From Zopfochytrium polystomum (Eukaryota > Chytridiomycota > Chytridiomycetes > Chytridiales > Chytridiaceae): a stretch of 64,000 bases of DNA. The stretch is from positions 248,001 to 312,000 of the forward strand of contig JAIVFJ010000029.1 of assembly GCA_025765615.1 (NCBI GenBank), in the 5' to 3' direction. Below the pieces are notes generated by a model, which had not been told where the DNA came from, did not search any database, and saw nothing but the letters and a program-made list of their open reading frames with translations. The position numbers were made by a program, and so were the translations under genes. Numbering within the stretch: the first letter of the stretch is position 1; each line of letters begins with the position of its first letter. Positions 23,557 through 33,792 of this stretch are shown one piece after another.

Positions 23557-23744
23557 GTGAACAACAACACCTGGCTAACCTACAATCTTGAAGTAATAAT
23601 AACTTTATTTCCTTTGTCATCGATTTTGCCTCAACAACCCAAACATCATAATCATTATGGGTTTCACTAAAGAATAACAATGCTATGCACTGAATGGAGC
23701 GGGTGAGCCCGCGTAAGCTATCCTCTGTCTCGGCGGGTATAGTT

Positions 23745-26038
23745 TCAATGCTCTGACGGTGACAACGTCTGCACTTTGTCACGTCGTTGTCCGACGGATC
23801 CTGGTATGTATCGGCTCTGGACCGACGTGACGAGGCCGAGGATGCTCAGGCACAAGAAAACAAACCAGTAGTTGAAGGGGAAGGGCAACTCATTCGTAAG
23901 GCTCCAAGCCCACATTATTCCACCAAGGGCGGGACCTTCAACAGAGTCGTCGTGAGTCTCCCATGGTGGTCTGCCGAAAGTCTGAGGCTTACCTATGCAC
24001 CGCACGAAGGCAGCTGACGTTTGCGAGACTCCATTCACCAACCCAAGGTTTCCTCGTGTGGAAGAGTTGTTTACCTACCAGGCGTTCAGTGTTGTTGCTC
24101 CCAACGATCGGAAGACGAAATCTTTCGCTCACCATGATCATTACAGATGTGAACGCGAGCACATTGCAAACATGCCTTATTGCCAAATTCAGCAAGAGTA
24201 GAGGCCAAGTGAGACGCCGTATGTAGCTGCTTGGGCTCGCTGCAATGTAAGTAGATATAAATGGGAACCCGAGGTAAACTATTCCGTAAAAGGAAACCCC
24301 GATTTGGTAGAGGTGGAGGGGCGGAAAGAATCGGCCCAAGTACGGATAGACAACCAACTGCATGACGAGTGTAGTGCAGCCCATAAGAGAAAGGCAGAAA
24401 CCGATATCCGATGAGGTGAATCCCAACCCGCCTATATTGCTCGTTAAGCAGTGCAGAAGGAAAGGGACGAAAGAAATACTTGCCGTGGCTTGGAGATGTT
24501 ACGGACCACCTGGTTTCGGTTATGAGTGGAATATTTGAGCAAAGCAATTCTTCGGGATCGCACGACCACTCACAGACTGAGAGTCTCGTCGAATATAATG
24601 CTCAGGAACGCAAGCAAAGAATACCCAGTAATCACTCTGACAGACGCTTCCGACAGAAGTCTCTTCTCCTCCGTCTGACAGCCATCAGAGGTTCGACAGC
24701 AGACAGCATCAGTGTTGTGCGCTTCAACAGCCGAGTGCGCGTCTTCAATACTAAACTCTTGCTCATACTCAGTGACTGTTGCAACAGAATCACGGTCAAT
24801 TGCACCACTACTGCATCTCCGTTCGGTGTGGTTGGGCGAAGTCGAGAGAGTATCACAGTCGCTGACACCAGGGGATGCTGCTTCCTCTCTGCCCGCAATC
24901 TCGTCGTCTGTTCGAACTGCCGTGTATCCGCGCAGCCGTGGAAGTGTCTCTTCAAGATAGAAGAACCCCACAGTAAAGCCGATCATGCTGATTGACGCCG
25001 ATAGCAAGCAAGGAAGGAAGTAAGGATTTGCGCGGAGAAAAGGACAACCGCCAAATAGACCAGGATAGGTTGTTGCTGGGTTCGCGAGAAAACCACCGAG
25101 AATCGGTCCGCAAATCATGCCGATACTCCACATGAGCCTGGGGAAGTTGTAAAGTTTAGCTGACTTCAAGGATCTCGTCGAATCTACGGAATGCTTCGTA
25201 CCCAAATAGTGAAAATGCCTTGGTTTGATTGGTAGCATCGGTGATCTCGCCAAGCAGACTTTTCGCTACGCCTACGTTGCCGTTCAAGAATCCGCAGAGG
25301 CTTCTCGACATGATTGCCCACCAAAGGGAGTGCGACTGCCCGAACATGAGAAGACTTACTGTGTTTCCGATAAGTCCAAGGAGTAGAACAGGTCGCCGAC
25401 CCACGCGATCGCTGACCCTGTGGAGTCGTTTGTTGGGAGAAATGGTGCAAAAGAATGCCTCCTTACCAACCCCAAAAGAGGGAAGTGAGAAATTGAGCCA
25501 AACTAAAAGAGCTCGCGATAAAGCCGACGTAAAAGCCGATATTTTTTTCGTCCGCGATACCAAAGTCGCGGACCATGAAGTATACAAATGGAACTGAAAA
25601 TGTGTTATTCCAACACGTCTAACGGCAGTCAAACTCACACAAAATCGTCATCGACATCGGCTCCCCCAATGTGATCACAGAAAGGACGAACATGACCCGC
25701 CTCGGCAGCGGTGTAGCCTGTCGTATCACTCCGTCCGAACCTTGGCACGCGGCCCGCAGGTTTCTCGCCGCTGCAGCAGTCTCTGCCAGGGCTGGCGACG
25801 CTTCAAACTCGATGGTGCTCGACGATCCAAACGAGTGCAAATGGTTCAACAGTGTCTGTCTCGACAGAGAGCGGATCGGAACGGTCGACGCTGGCAATGT
25901 GGTAGAAAGGGACGCCGACGATGTTGTGGACGACGCGAACAGTGGCGATTGGTGAGGCGCTGACCCGTTGGTCCTGCGCGGTCCCGCGTCCAGCGCGGAG
26001 TCCGAGCCGCATTCGGCATCGGCACCCCGACCTGACAT
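23745..26038 (-). CDS. MFS transporter, DHA1/ZIFL-like, eight exons
   Basis: Exons 26038-25639, 25593-25467, 25417-25202, 25137-24574, 24509-24484, 24431-24133, 24074-23993 and 23935-23745 give an uninterrupted 634-residue protein. After a Ser-rich cytosolic N-terminus come membrane helices with the MFS motif SDRVGRRPVLLLGL, then SRSLCGFLNGNVGV, a central acidic loop, and the C-terminal half with LGFTSSDIGFCLSLMG, NNSSTRGNLGLVNGVSQT and GPALGGIMWAWSL. These fit the family of plant ZIFL and fungal ZIFL-like drug/proton antiporters. Exon 5 is only 26 nt and is followed by a GC-AG intron (donor GCAAGT). The start is the first ATG in frame. The substrate cannot be read from the sequence. Confidence 0.88.
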
Positions 26039-26600
26039 TTGGCGCGAGGACTTGCCTGGCCGTTGCGCGTGTGCGGAAGCGGCTGTAAGCGGTCACGGAG
26101 CGTTGGTGACGCGTGCGTACGCGTAGAAATTTTCCAAGTTAATTTTTGCTTTAAAGTCCACGTGATACGCGATTCCTGGCTTGGGGCAACGGTCGATCGA
26201 GTAATAGGGATAAATTTAGCCCCACCAACTTGCTCGAAGAGGCGCTGCGAACTGCTTTGAAGCGAAGTCTAAGTTAAGCGTTGACCCATCGTAAGTTCCC
26301 AACGGTGCTTTACATTGTTTCCTTACCCCGAATAATTTGTTGTCGTGGTTGCACGGCGGATTTAAAAGGATCTTCTTGCCGTGAAAGCATGTTTGCCCCG
26401 GGTTCACAGAGGGCGCCATTGCAAAGTGGCCCGTCGGCACGCATCGTGAGCGTTTGTGCCTGCTCCAACTTTTCCTCCGGTGAAAAGACTCGCTCTACCT
26501 ATTACTCAGTCGGTGTCACCGCAGCGACTTTGTTGGAACTTGTCAGTTGACACGGCGCATCGCGATCAGATCGTTCTCGCATCCCTCCTGAGTATCCCCG
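26039..26600. other. Upstream region of the MFS gene and the repeat gene
   Basis: No supported gene is present. The stretch around 26120-26350 is AT-richer than its surroundings. Confidence 0.45.
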
Positions 26601-27906
26601 ATGGCGAAAGGGCAGCCCCACATCTCGATCGGTGTCGACGTCGTGACTTGTGTCTGCCGTTATTTGCCCTCCATCGCCGGTTCTCCGTGGCAACGCTGTT
26701 CCGAATCAAGTCTGTCCAAACCTCAGCCTTCCACAGCCTGTATTCCTTTCACAGCTTTGAGAGAGCCAGTAGATTCGGCGCCGTCGACCTGCTGGACTTG
26801 CTTTGGAAAATGCAGAAAGGCATCGGACGCTTTCCCATTTACACGGCGGCTGCGATGAATGGAGCGAGAGGCAGGGCACGTTGCAGTGCTGCAGTGGTGG
26901 AAAGAGCGAGGTCTCGCAATTAGTTTCACCCCAAAGGCGATCGTCTGGGCGAGCCAATTTGGACACATTGGCGTGCTGGATTGGTGGAAGTCGGAGCGCT
27001 GGCCGGAGTTTGGGCACCATGTCAGACGTGCTTTCCTCAGATCTGCAGCGAAGGGAAACGTGCAAGTGCTTCAGTGGTGGCAGAACAACCTTTCGAGCGA
27101 CGAGCTTCAGAGCATGATGATGTTCATTCCCAAGGCAGCAGTTTTCGCGAGCCAATTCAGGCGCATTCATGTCCTGGAATGGCTGAAGACGAAGGGATTG
27201 CTTGAGTTTGGGCCCCATGTGAAAAGTGCTCTTGGCAGAGCAGGCATAAACGGTTGTACGGACGTGCTTGAGTGGTGAATCAACGTGGACAAAGCGAGCG
27301 AGAACGGACACGCGTCGGCGCTGCAACTGCCGAAGGAGTGCGGAGTTACTCTCCGCTACTCGTACGATTGCATAGACCGAGCAAGCGGAAACGGACATGT
27401 GGCTGTTCTGCAGTGGTGGAAGGACAGTGGGCTGGAACTAAAGTTCTCGAATGAGTCCATGGACTTTGGTCACTTGGCTGCTTTGTCGTGGTCACTTGGC
27501 TGCTTTGTCGTGGTGGAAAGGGGGCGAGGACGACTTGTCCGTGTGTTATTCAGAGGATGCAATGGACAGGGCGAGTGCAAACGGGCACGTGGGTGTTTTG
27601 CAATGGTGGAAGGACAGTGGGCTTGACCTGGAGTACACTATTGCAGCCATCAATCACGCATCCTCGAGGGGCAGGACTGAAGTTCTTCAGTGGTGGAAAG
27701 ATAGTGGGTTGGAGCTAAATTACTTTTCAGCGGCGTTACGCCTTGCGTGTGAAAATCGACAGTTGGAGGTGCTGGAATGGTGGAACCAGAGCGGCCTTGA
27801 GCTTCGCTACGATGCTGGAACTGTTGCGGCAGCCAACGTCTTTATCGCAGAGCAGCCACACCGGTGTTGGCATCTCCGCCGAAGACTCAAGCAGTTCCGA
27901 GAGTAG
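26601..27906 (+). pseudogene. Ankyrin-like repeat protein (WWK repeats), broken
   Basis: The protein is an array of roughly 33-36-residue units of the form GHVxVLQWWKDSGLxLxY...xMDxAS, preceded by a leader that may have been F-box-like (VDVVTCVCRYLPS). Three lesions are visible. A frame shift near 26862 joins TAAAMNGA to GHVAVLQWWKERG. A TGA codon at about 27276 stands where VLEWW is expected. A 22-bp tandem duplication at 27468-27511 throws the frame; deleting one copy restores SMDFGHLAALSWWKGG. The last repeats (SGLDLEYTIAAI and SGLELNYFSAAL) are intact and end at 27906. Such arrays are multicopy in chytrid genomes and probably bind proteins, but this copy looks dead. Confidence 0.7.
27468..27511. 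repeat. 22-bp perfect tandem duplication
   Basis: The 22-bp unit beginning ggtcacttgg and ending gtcgt occurs twice without a gap. Because 22 is not a multiple of three, it shifts the frame of the WWK-repeat gene. Confidence 0.95.
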
Positions 27907-28389
27907 CAGTTCATCGTCAGACAGCGATGGTTCAATGACGATGATGCAAACAGGGGAGGTTATGCAAGTTGGGTAAGGTTACTAAATTGAGGTAGCGGGG
28001 CATCCAGAGTTACTGCACCATATTGTTCACAATCAGGCTTGTGTGTTTATTGAGGTCCAATGAATTACGCGGTTAAGTGACCCCTCCTGTTCACTTCTTG
28101 GGGGGAAAACATCGACGCTTTCTGAATCATTTCGAATTGACTCGGAGTTAGGTCTGATGTACGACTTGCCCTTATGTCATAAAGTAAACTGTCCTCAGGA
28201 GTCAGACAGTTTCATGATGTTTCAGTGCTTGGCTCCATAACAGGGTTCTGCTGGCACATGCCTAAAAATGCCCTCCCGACTAATGTCGATAAGGTCAAGG
28301 CAGCCGAAAGTTGGTTTCAGGCGCCTTGACTCCAAGGTGACAACATAAATATTGACTCGAAACAGAAAGAAAAAACCTTCTGCAATCCA
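27907..28389. other. Intergenic, AT-richer
   Basis: No coding signal was seen. It lies between the WWK-repeat pseudogene and the decayed SANT copy. Confidence 0.45.
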
Positions 28390-31260
28390 TCACTTCATCC
28401 CGACTCCTTTCCCACCCCTTCCACGCCTCCCACGGTCGGCACCCATTCCGCGGACTGCCTCCATGCGCACCACCTCATCGACCTTTGCCACTGCCCCAAC
28501 ATCGTGTGCGGTCCCATCACTGTCAATCCCTCCAGCCTGCACAGTCTTCAGCAACCTCGTCCTCCTCGTCTCCACACCCGCGCCACCATCCTTCCGCTCA
28601 TCAACCCACCAGCCGCCGCCGCCGCCGCAACCGCCGCCCCACTGACCGCCATCGCGACGGGCCCCTTCCTCCTCACCCGCAACCACCCCGCCGCCCTCCG
28701 CATCTCGTGCTTCCGCATATAGTACGCCTCCCCGCAATCCGCCGTCGGCCGCGTCCTCACAAAGTCCCGCGATATCCGCGTGAAGCTCTTACCGACCGTG
28801 GCCAGGCCGGCTGCGAGGTCGTCGAGCTCGCGGGGGAGCCAGGCGGGAGCGGGAAGGAGCGTGTGTTCGATGGGGAGATGGTGGCTGTGGGAGGTGTGGG
28901 TCTCGTCGAGGGGGTGGGTGAAGCGGTGGAGGTCGGGGTGCTGTGGGGCGAGGGGTGGGTTTGGGTCGAGCCAGCGCCAGCGGAGGCGTTTGGCGGGCGG
29001 ATAGGGAGCGGAGGATTGAACGGCTTCGATGGATCGCTTTGCGATTTCGTGGTGGGTCGGTGAGGCAGAGGGAATCACTTCAGTCACACTTCCATCGGCG
29101 TTGCGACGGCTGGAAGTGGCACATCGCACGACTCACTTGGCGGAGTCGGGTGCCCCAGGTCCGAGTACTTTTCGCCGCCGTCCTGCAGAGTCGGAGCATT
29201 CGTTCGGAGCGTGCTGAACTCTGGACCGACCACGCCGTTCGCCGGAATCACCGTGTTCTTGCCAGTGGAACAGACTCTCCCCCGCGGCGCGAAAACCCAA
29301 TCGGGCACGTCAAACCTGCTTTTACATCGGTTTTCCAAAGCAGGCAGCCAGGCCACATCCGTCACGATATCTGCTATGGGACAGGCCATCTTGGTGATCG
29401 AGTAAAGCTTCTGCGCCGTCCGCGCGAAGGCCAACGCGAGGATCGACTCGCCATCGTGTACGCGGTTTCGCGTGATGCGGCCAGGGAAGGTGCGAGGTGG
29501 TCGCGGGGCGGCGGCGGCAGACGCCCGAGGCGGGGTGGAATCGAGGCCGGCAACCAGCTACTGATCTGCGCCGCGCCGTCTCCGGGTCGCTCTCGCAAGT
29601 AGACCGGGGCCGCCAGTGGGCTTGACGGGTGCAACGGCTGCAGTGGCCTTCATTGGAGGGCTCGTCTTGGTTGCTGCCTTAGTGGGCTCCGGAGTGTTCG
29701 CTTTCGCCGCTGGCGACTCTTCGGTGCTGTCGCTTCCTGGTCCAGGTCCGTTGGAAGATTTTAGCGGTGGAGGTTTTTCGCCAACCTTTTCCGATTCCAT
29801 TTTTAACGTCGCGAGCGCAGCGTTGAGCGGCGCTGTCTCTTTGTTGGTACTTTGCGAGTCCTCCGTTGGAATTGCGACTGCCGAATCCGAAAGCTCAATA
29901 GCATCGACTTTGTGCTGTTGTTCAGAGGTACTATGCGAGTCGGGAGGAGCCTCGGGTGTCCCGCTTCCTAGATGTCTGATGTCCGGCTCTGCTGTTGCCG
30001 TTTCTTTTTCATGAGCGGCGCTCCGCTCCGCGGGTGGCTCAGCTTTGAGCTCCGTCGACGCGATGTCAGTCCCTTCGGTACCATTCGCCACCCTTTCTGA
30101 TTCAGCCGCGCTTGCGACATTGGGACCACCCGTCCGTCGTCGCTTCACCGGCTTTTCCGGCTTCGAAGCTTTCTCCGTCTCCACGGTTGCAGGTTTCTCT
30201 GTCCTTCGCGACTTTTCCGCTTTCGCCCCCGTTTTCCCCTTTTGTGCTTTGCCCGTCAGAGGATTGCTCGCGACGACCGGTGTCGTTGAGGCAGAGGAAG
30301 CGTCTGGAAGCATTGTCAGGCCTCTGGTGGAGACCGCAGCTGCCTCGGCCGTGCGTCGCCTCGTCGCGTATCACGCGTTCGTGGGAGGTATCTCAGAGAC
30401 CAGATTCCCGAATGGATTGTCGAGCTGCAAGCCGTCGCAACGGTAGCGGCGATTTCGAGGCTCCTTCTTCACCACGACAGGAGAACCGGCCTCCCCAGCG
30501 GCAGATGCATGTTCTGGGAGGGTAGGCGAGTGGTTTTCCGTCACGGTTGGCGAAGAGGTTTCCATTTGCGCGTCCGTAGACGGGGCCGGCTCACGGCTGG
30601 TTGGCGCATCGGAGTTCTCGGCGGTCGCGACGCTTCTCTTCCTGGAAATTGGCGTCACCGCAGTGAGATCTGCCAACGACTCTCTGTAGAACGCGGCCGG
30701 GTCGACGGCCGGCTGTGCGGTGGGCTGTGGCCGTGGGAGAGACTTACCGCTTGCCGCGACTTTCGCGGGCGCCAACTCTTGTGAGTCGAAAGCGGTGTTT
30801 TCCTCTACGTGGCCGCTCGAGCCGCCGTTCTGGCGTTTCGGGCTTTCGGCGCGCTTTGCTTTGCCCATTCAGTTGATTGGGTCGCAGTAGCTCGGTTTCT
30901 GGTTGCGTTGGAGGAGTTGGGCAGGAGGACATGTCAGTGAGGGGCCGGCCAAACCGGAAGAATTGTTCGTCAGCTTCAGCAACGCACCAACCTATTGATT
31001 CTTGCTGCGTCCGAGTGAATCGGCTGTTAGTGGAATTGTGTGTCTTTCCGAGGAGGCGACGGCTTTCCAACCGTACGAGTCCGGATGGATTTAGGGCCTC
31101 GAATCTGGTGGAGGGCTTTGCGGGCCGGTTGGCGGCTGGGGAAGGCGGGGTGGGGCTCCGCCTTCACGGTGGGGAGGATGTCGTCGAGGAGAGTGGCGGA
31201 ACCGACAGGCTGGGCGGAGAAATCAAAAATTTTTTCTTTCCGACTGCGCGCTGGATACTA
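28370..31260 (-). repeat. Segmental duplication, unit 1
   Basis: This unit contains the decayed SANT copy plus flanks. Its distal edge shares the TTTCCCACCCCTTCCACGCC motif with 33.8 kb. Its proximal edge shares TGTGTCTTTC near 31039 and AAATCAAAAATTTTTTCTTT near 31221 with the other unit. Confidence 0.75.
28390..30868 (-). pseudogene. Decayed copy of the SANT-domain gene
   Basis: This aligns end to end with the intact gene at 33.8-36.3 kb. It keeps the same opening (SQELAPAKVAASGKS), the KKEPRNRR...DGLQLDNPFG block, RATRRRRGADQ, MACPIADIVTDV and the SANT core SFTRISRDFVRTRPTADC. It is interrupted by TGA at 30373-30371 (Arg in the intact copy) and TAG at 29560-29558 (Gln in the intact copy). 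A frame change near 29085-29130 follows TPMEV, and another lies near 28600 before KDGGAGVETRRTRLLKTV. With two nonsense codons and two frame shifts it cannot make the full protein. The flanks are duplicated too. Confidence 0.82.
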
Positions 31261-31436
31261 ACCCAAATCACCGTCGCTGCCTGCGATGACAGTGTTTTCT
31301 CAGTAGTACTGGTTGTAAGGTAGTAAGATCTGAGGGACTAGAGCGTCGCGGCAGGGGAAAAGGTCGATGGGCAGCGGAGCATGGTCCACCGACAGATTGG
31401 TCCCCGACTAGCCCCCGTGAATAGCTCTGCCATGCG
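30869..31436. other. Upstream region of the decayed SANT copy
   Basis: The part up to about 31260 is paralogous to 37080-37345, the upstream region of the intact copy. The rest has no recognised content. Confidence 0.5.
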
Positions 31437-32840
31437 GTGATGGACGCCAACATAGTGCTGTATTGCTTGCTGCAAAGGCTGTTTCATCTGGTCATTTGGA
31501 TCTTGGTCGATTCCAGTACAACTTTGTATGCACACAGTTTAAGATGTACACCATCAACAACTTGGTGGGGAAGGCTGTGGCATCACTGTTTTCAGCACTG
31601 GAATGGGCTAAGTGGATCTACATTTACTCCAAATTGAGAAATAGTTGTGGTCTCTTCGACTCTCTCAAGGGTGTTGGATTTGCAGGGCTTGCCTGCAGTG
31701 ATGAAACCAACTCCCCAAGCTTTCACCCATCTCAGTTTCAAGGAGATCTCATGATTCCATCAACAAGGGCAATTCGAGCACGTATTAAGTTGATGGGGAT
31801 CTCTTCTGATACTGCTCAAATAGAGAGGGCTGGTCTTATTGTTGGCTCTGCACATAGGTTGATGCTTGAAGTTCCTGTAAATGTGTCCTTTGTGGCAGCC
31901 CTGGATGATATGACAATTGGTGCACCAGCCCCATTATCCTTTAGTCTTACCAAGGACAGTTTCTTCATGCTGCAGACGTTTCAAGCAACACCAATAAATG
32001 GAGGAAATTCAAAGAAACAAAGACATGTGAGATGGTAAGTTTGTTTTTTTGGAAAGCCTTTGACAAGAATGGTGCTAATTGTTTCCCAGTCGCTCCGAAG
32101 AGCACTTTGAGCTTCTTTGATAAGAATGAATTGCCTCAATTAGCCCGACGACGGATTTCTTGCATGTGGCTGGAGAGATATTCTTGAGGATCCACTGGAT
32201 TTGTCTAAGGAACTCCTGAGAGCTCACACAAGATTGCAGCTTGCATACAACCATGAGTTGCAAGCTTTTGAAAGACAAAGCAGAACATTGAAAGATGTGT
32301 TTCTCGTCGACGTCAACAGAATCAGCATGCAGAGCGCTTGAGGACTTCCTGAAAGCGAAAGAATGGCAGTATGTGATGAAGCCATGCAATACTTCCAAGC
32401 AAAGCTTGGAAGCAAATTATCATCCCCTCTATCTGCAACAAAGTCACATTTCTCTGGTCTGAACAGTGAAGTTGTGTGGGGGATCCTAATGAATGCAGCA
32501 GCTTTGAAAGCTCTTCTCAAGAATTTGCTGAGCCTACCTGAGAATATTCAGGATGCAGAAGATGCAAAGAAAAATGATGAAGTTCCTTTCCCAGTCTTGA
32601 ATACTCGCAGCCTTGGAACAAACCCAGTTGAACAAACCTTCAATCATGTGGGACAAGGATAGGTCTGGTGGATGTGGAAGGAATGATAAATCAAATGCAG
32701 AAGAACTCAAGTCATCAGTCAATGCTGTTCTGGTTGCGGAAAAGTATGTCAACATACCCAATGAAAAGCGTGGATTTCTATTGGAAGAGTATCATCAGGA
32801 AAAACCTATATTGATAAGACTGCAGAGGAAGATTTGAGGT
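31437..32840 (+). other. AT-richer block with decayed ORF fragments, possibly foreign or mobile
   Basis: Base and codon use change abruptly here. Codons are A/T-ending, while the surrounding genes strongly prefer G/C. One open stretch (about 31463-32036) encodes NLVGKAVASLFSALEWAKW and MGISSDTAQIERAGLIVGSA, and ends at a GTAAGT that could be a donor. A second stretch (about 32340-32661) encodes SEVVWGILMNAAALKALLKN and RSLGTNPVEQTF. Stops and frame changes between them (32100-32340) suggest decay. The second fragment loosely recalls C-terminal parts of some DNA transposases, but I cannot name a family. It lies between the two copies of the segmental duplication. Confidence 0.4.
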
Positions 32841-33792
32841 CATGGAACAATCCCGCCTGCCAAAAAGATTTAAGCCATTGGCAGGAGAAGAAACAAACAA
32901 AATCTATTCTCACAGTCCCATGCGAATGCCATCCCAACTCCTCAGAGCTCCAGCAAGATGAAAGCTAAAGCTGCGGATTTCTCCCTCTTTCCAGATGGTA
33001 AGGAGAACACCCTGCCATCTTCGAGCAGCCTGGTCCACTTCCCTTTGGTGCCTCGCCGCCTTCACAGCAAACTAGGAGTCCCTTTTCAGTCGTGACAAAT
33101 CCATGAAACCTTTAAACATTTTATATGTTCTATCTGTATCCAACTATCTGTTTGGTTCTGGGATGTGTGCCGTGTCTTTCACAAAATTTTTTTTTGTCCT
33201 TTTCCTTTTCTTTCTCATTTTATTGAGAAATAAAAGTAGCCAATCATCACCTGGCGTTGGGCAGTCTTTGAAACTTCCAAGGCCTGGGAGTTTAGTCCGT
33301 GTGGATATCGGGTAGGGCAGAGGGGGTTTTTTCCCTTTTTTTTCTTTTTTGAATACCTTTCTGACAGCGAATGCCCCCACGGGAAAAACAGGCCTGCAGC
33401 GACTGCTTACGACAAGGAACGGAACGAGAAGGAATGGCTGCGTCAGCTCGGATTGTTCCCGGACGAGCTGGCGGCTACAGCCAATTCGCCGGCATACAGC
33501 CTGAGCTGTCGCCGTCACTCCTTCTCATGCCGCTCGTCAAACCGAGGTACAGCTCTTGACGCCATTGTGGACAGGCCGCTGCCTTGCGGTCTTCGAGGGG
33601 ATGCAGCGGGGAGAGACCTTGTCAAGGGGGCAACTGGTGTGAATGACGAAGTGCAACTCACTTTTTCCCTCCTCCAATTACAGTTGATCACAGAGCTCCA
33701 GGACCAAACAACAGATATGTAAATATGTACTTGGCAACGCTCAAAAAAGTCCACTTCCTGCATGCCATTTCATCACGTAATCCTTCTTGAAA
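32841..33792. other. Intergenic, mixed composition
   Basis: No supported gene is present. T-rich runs occur near 33185-33225 and 33325-33350. The AT-richer composition of the preceding block fades out here. Confidence 0.45.

Noticed and set aside
24053..24074. 22-nt intron in the MFS gene
   Set aside because: A 58-nt intron (24132-24075) gives a better protein (NNSSTRGNLGLVNG) in phase, so the ultra-short intron is not needed.
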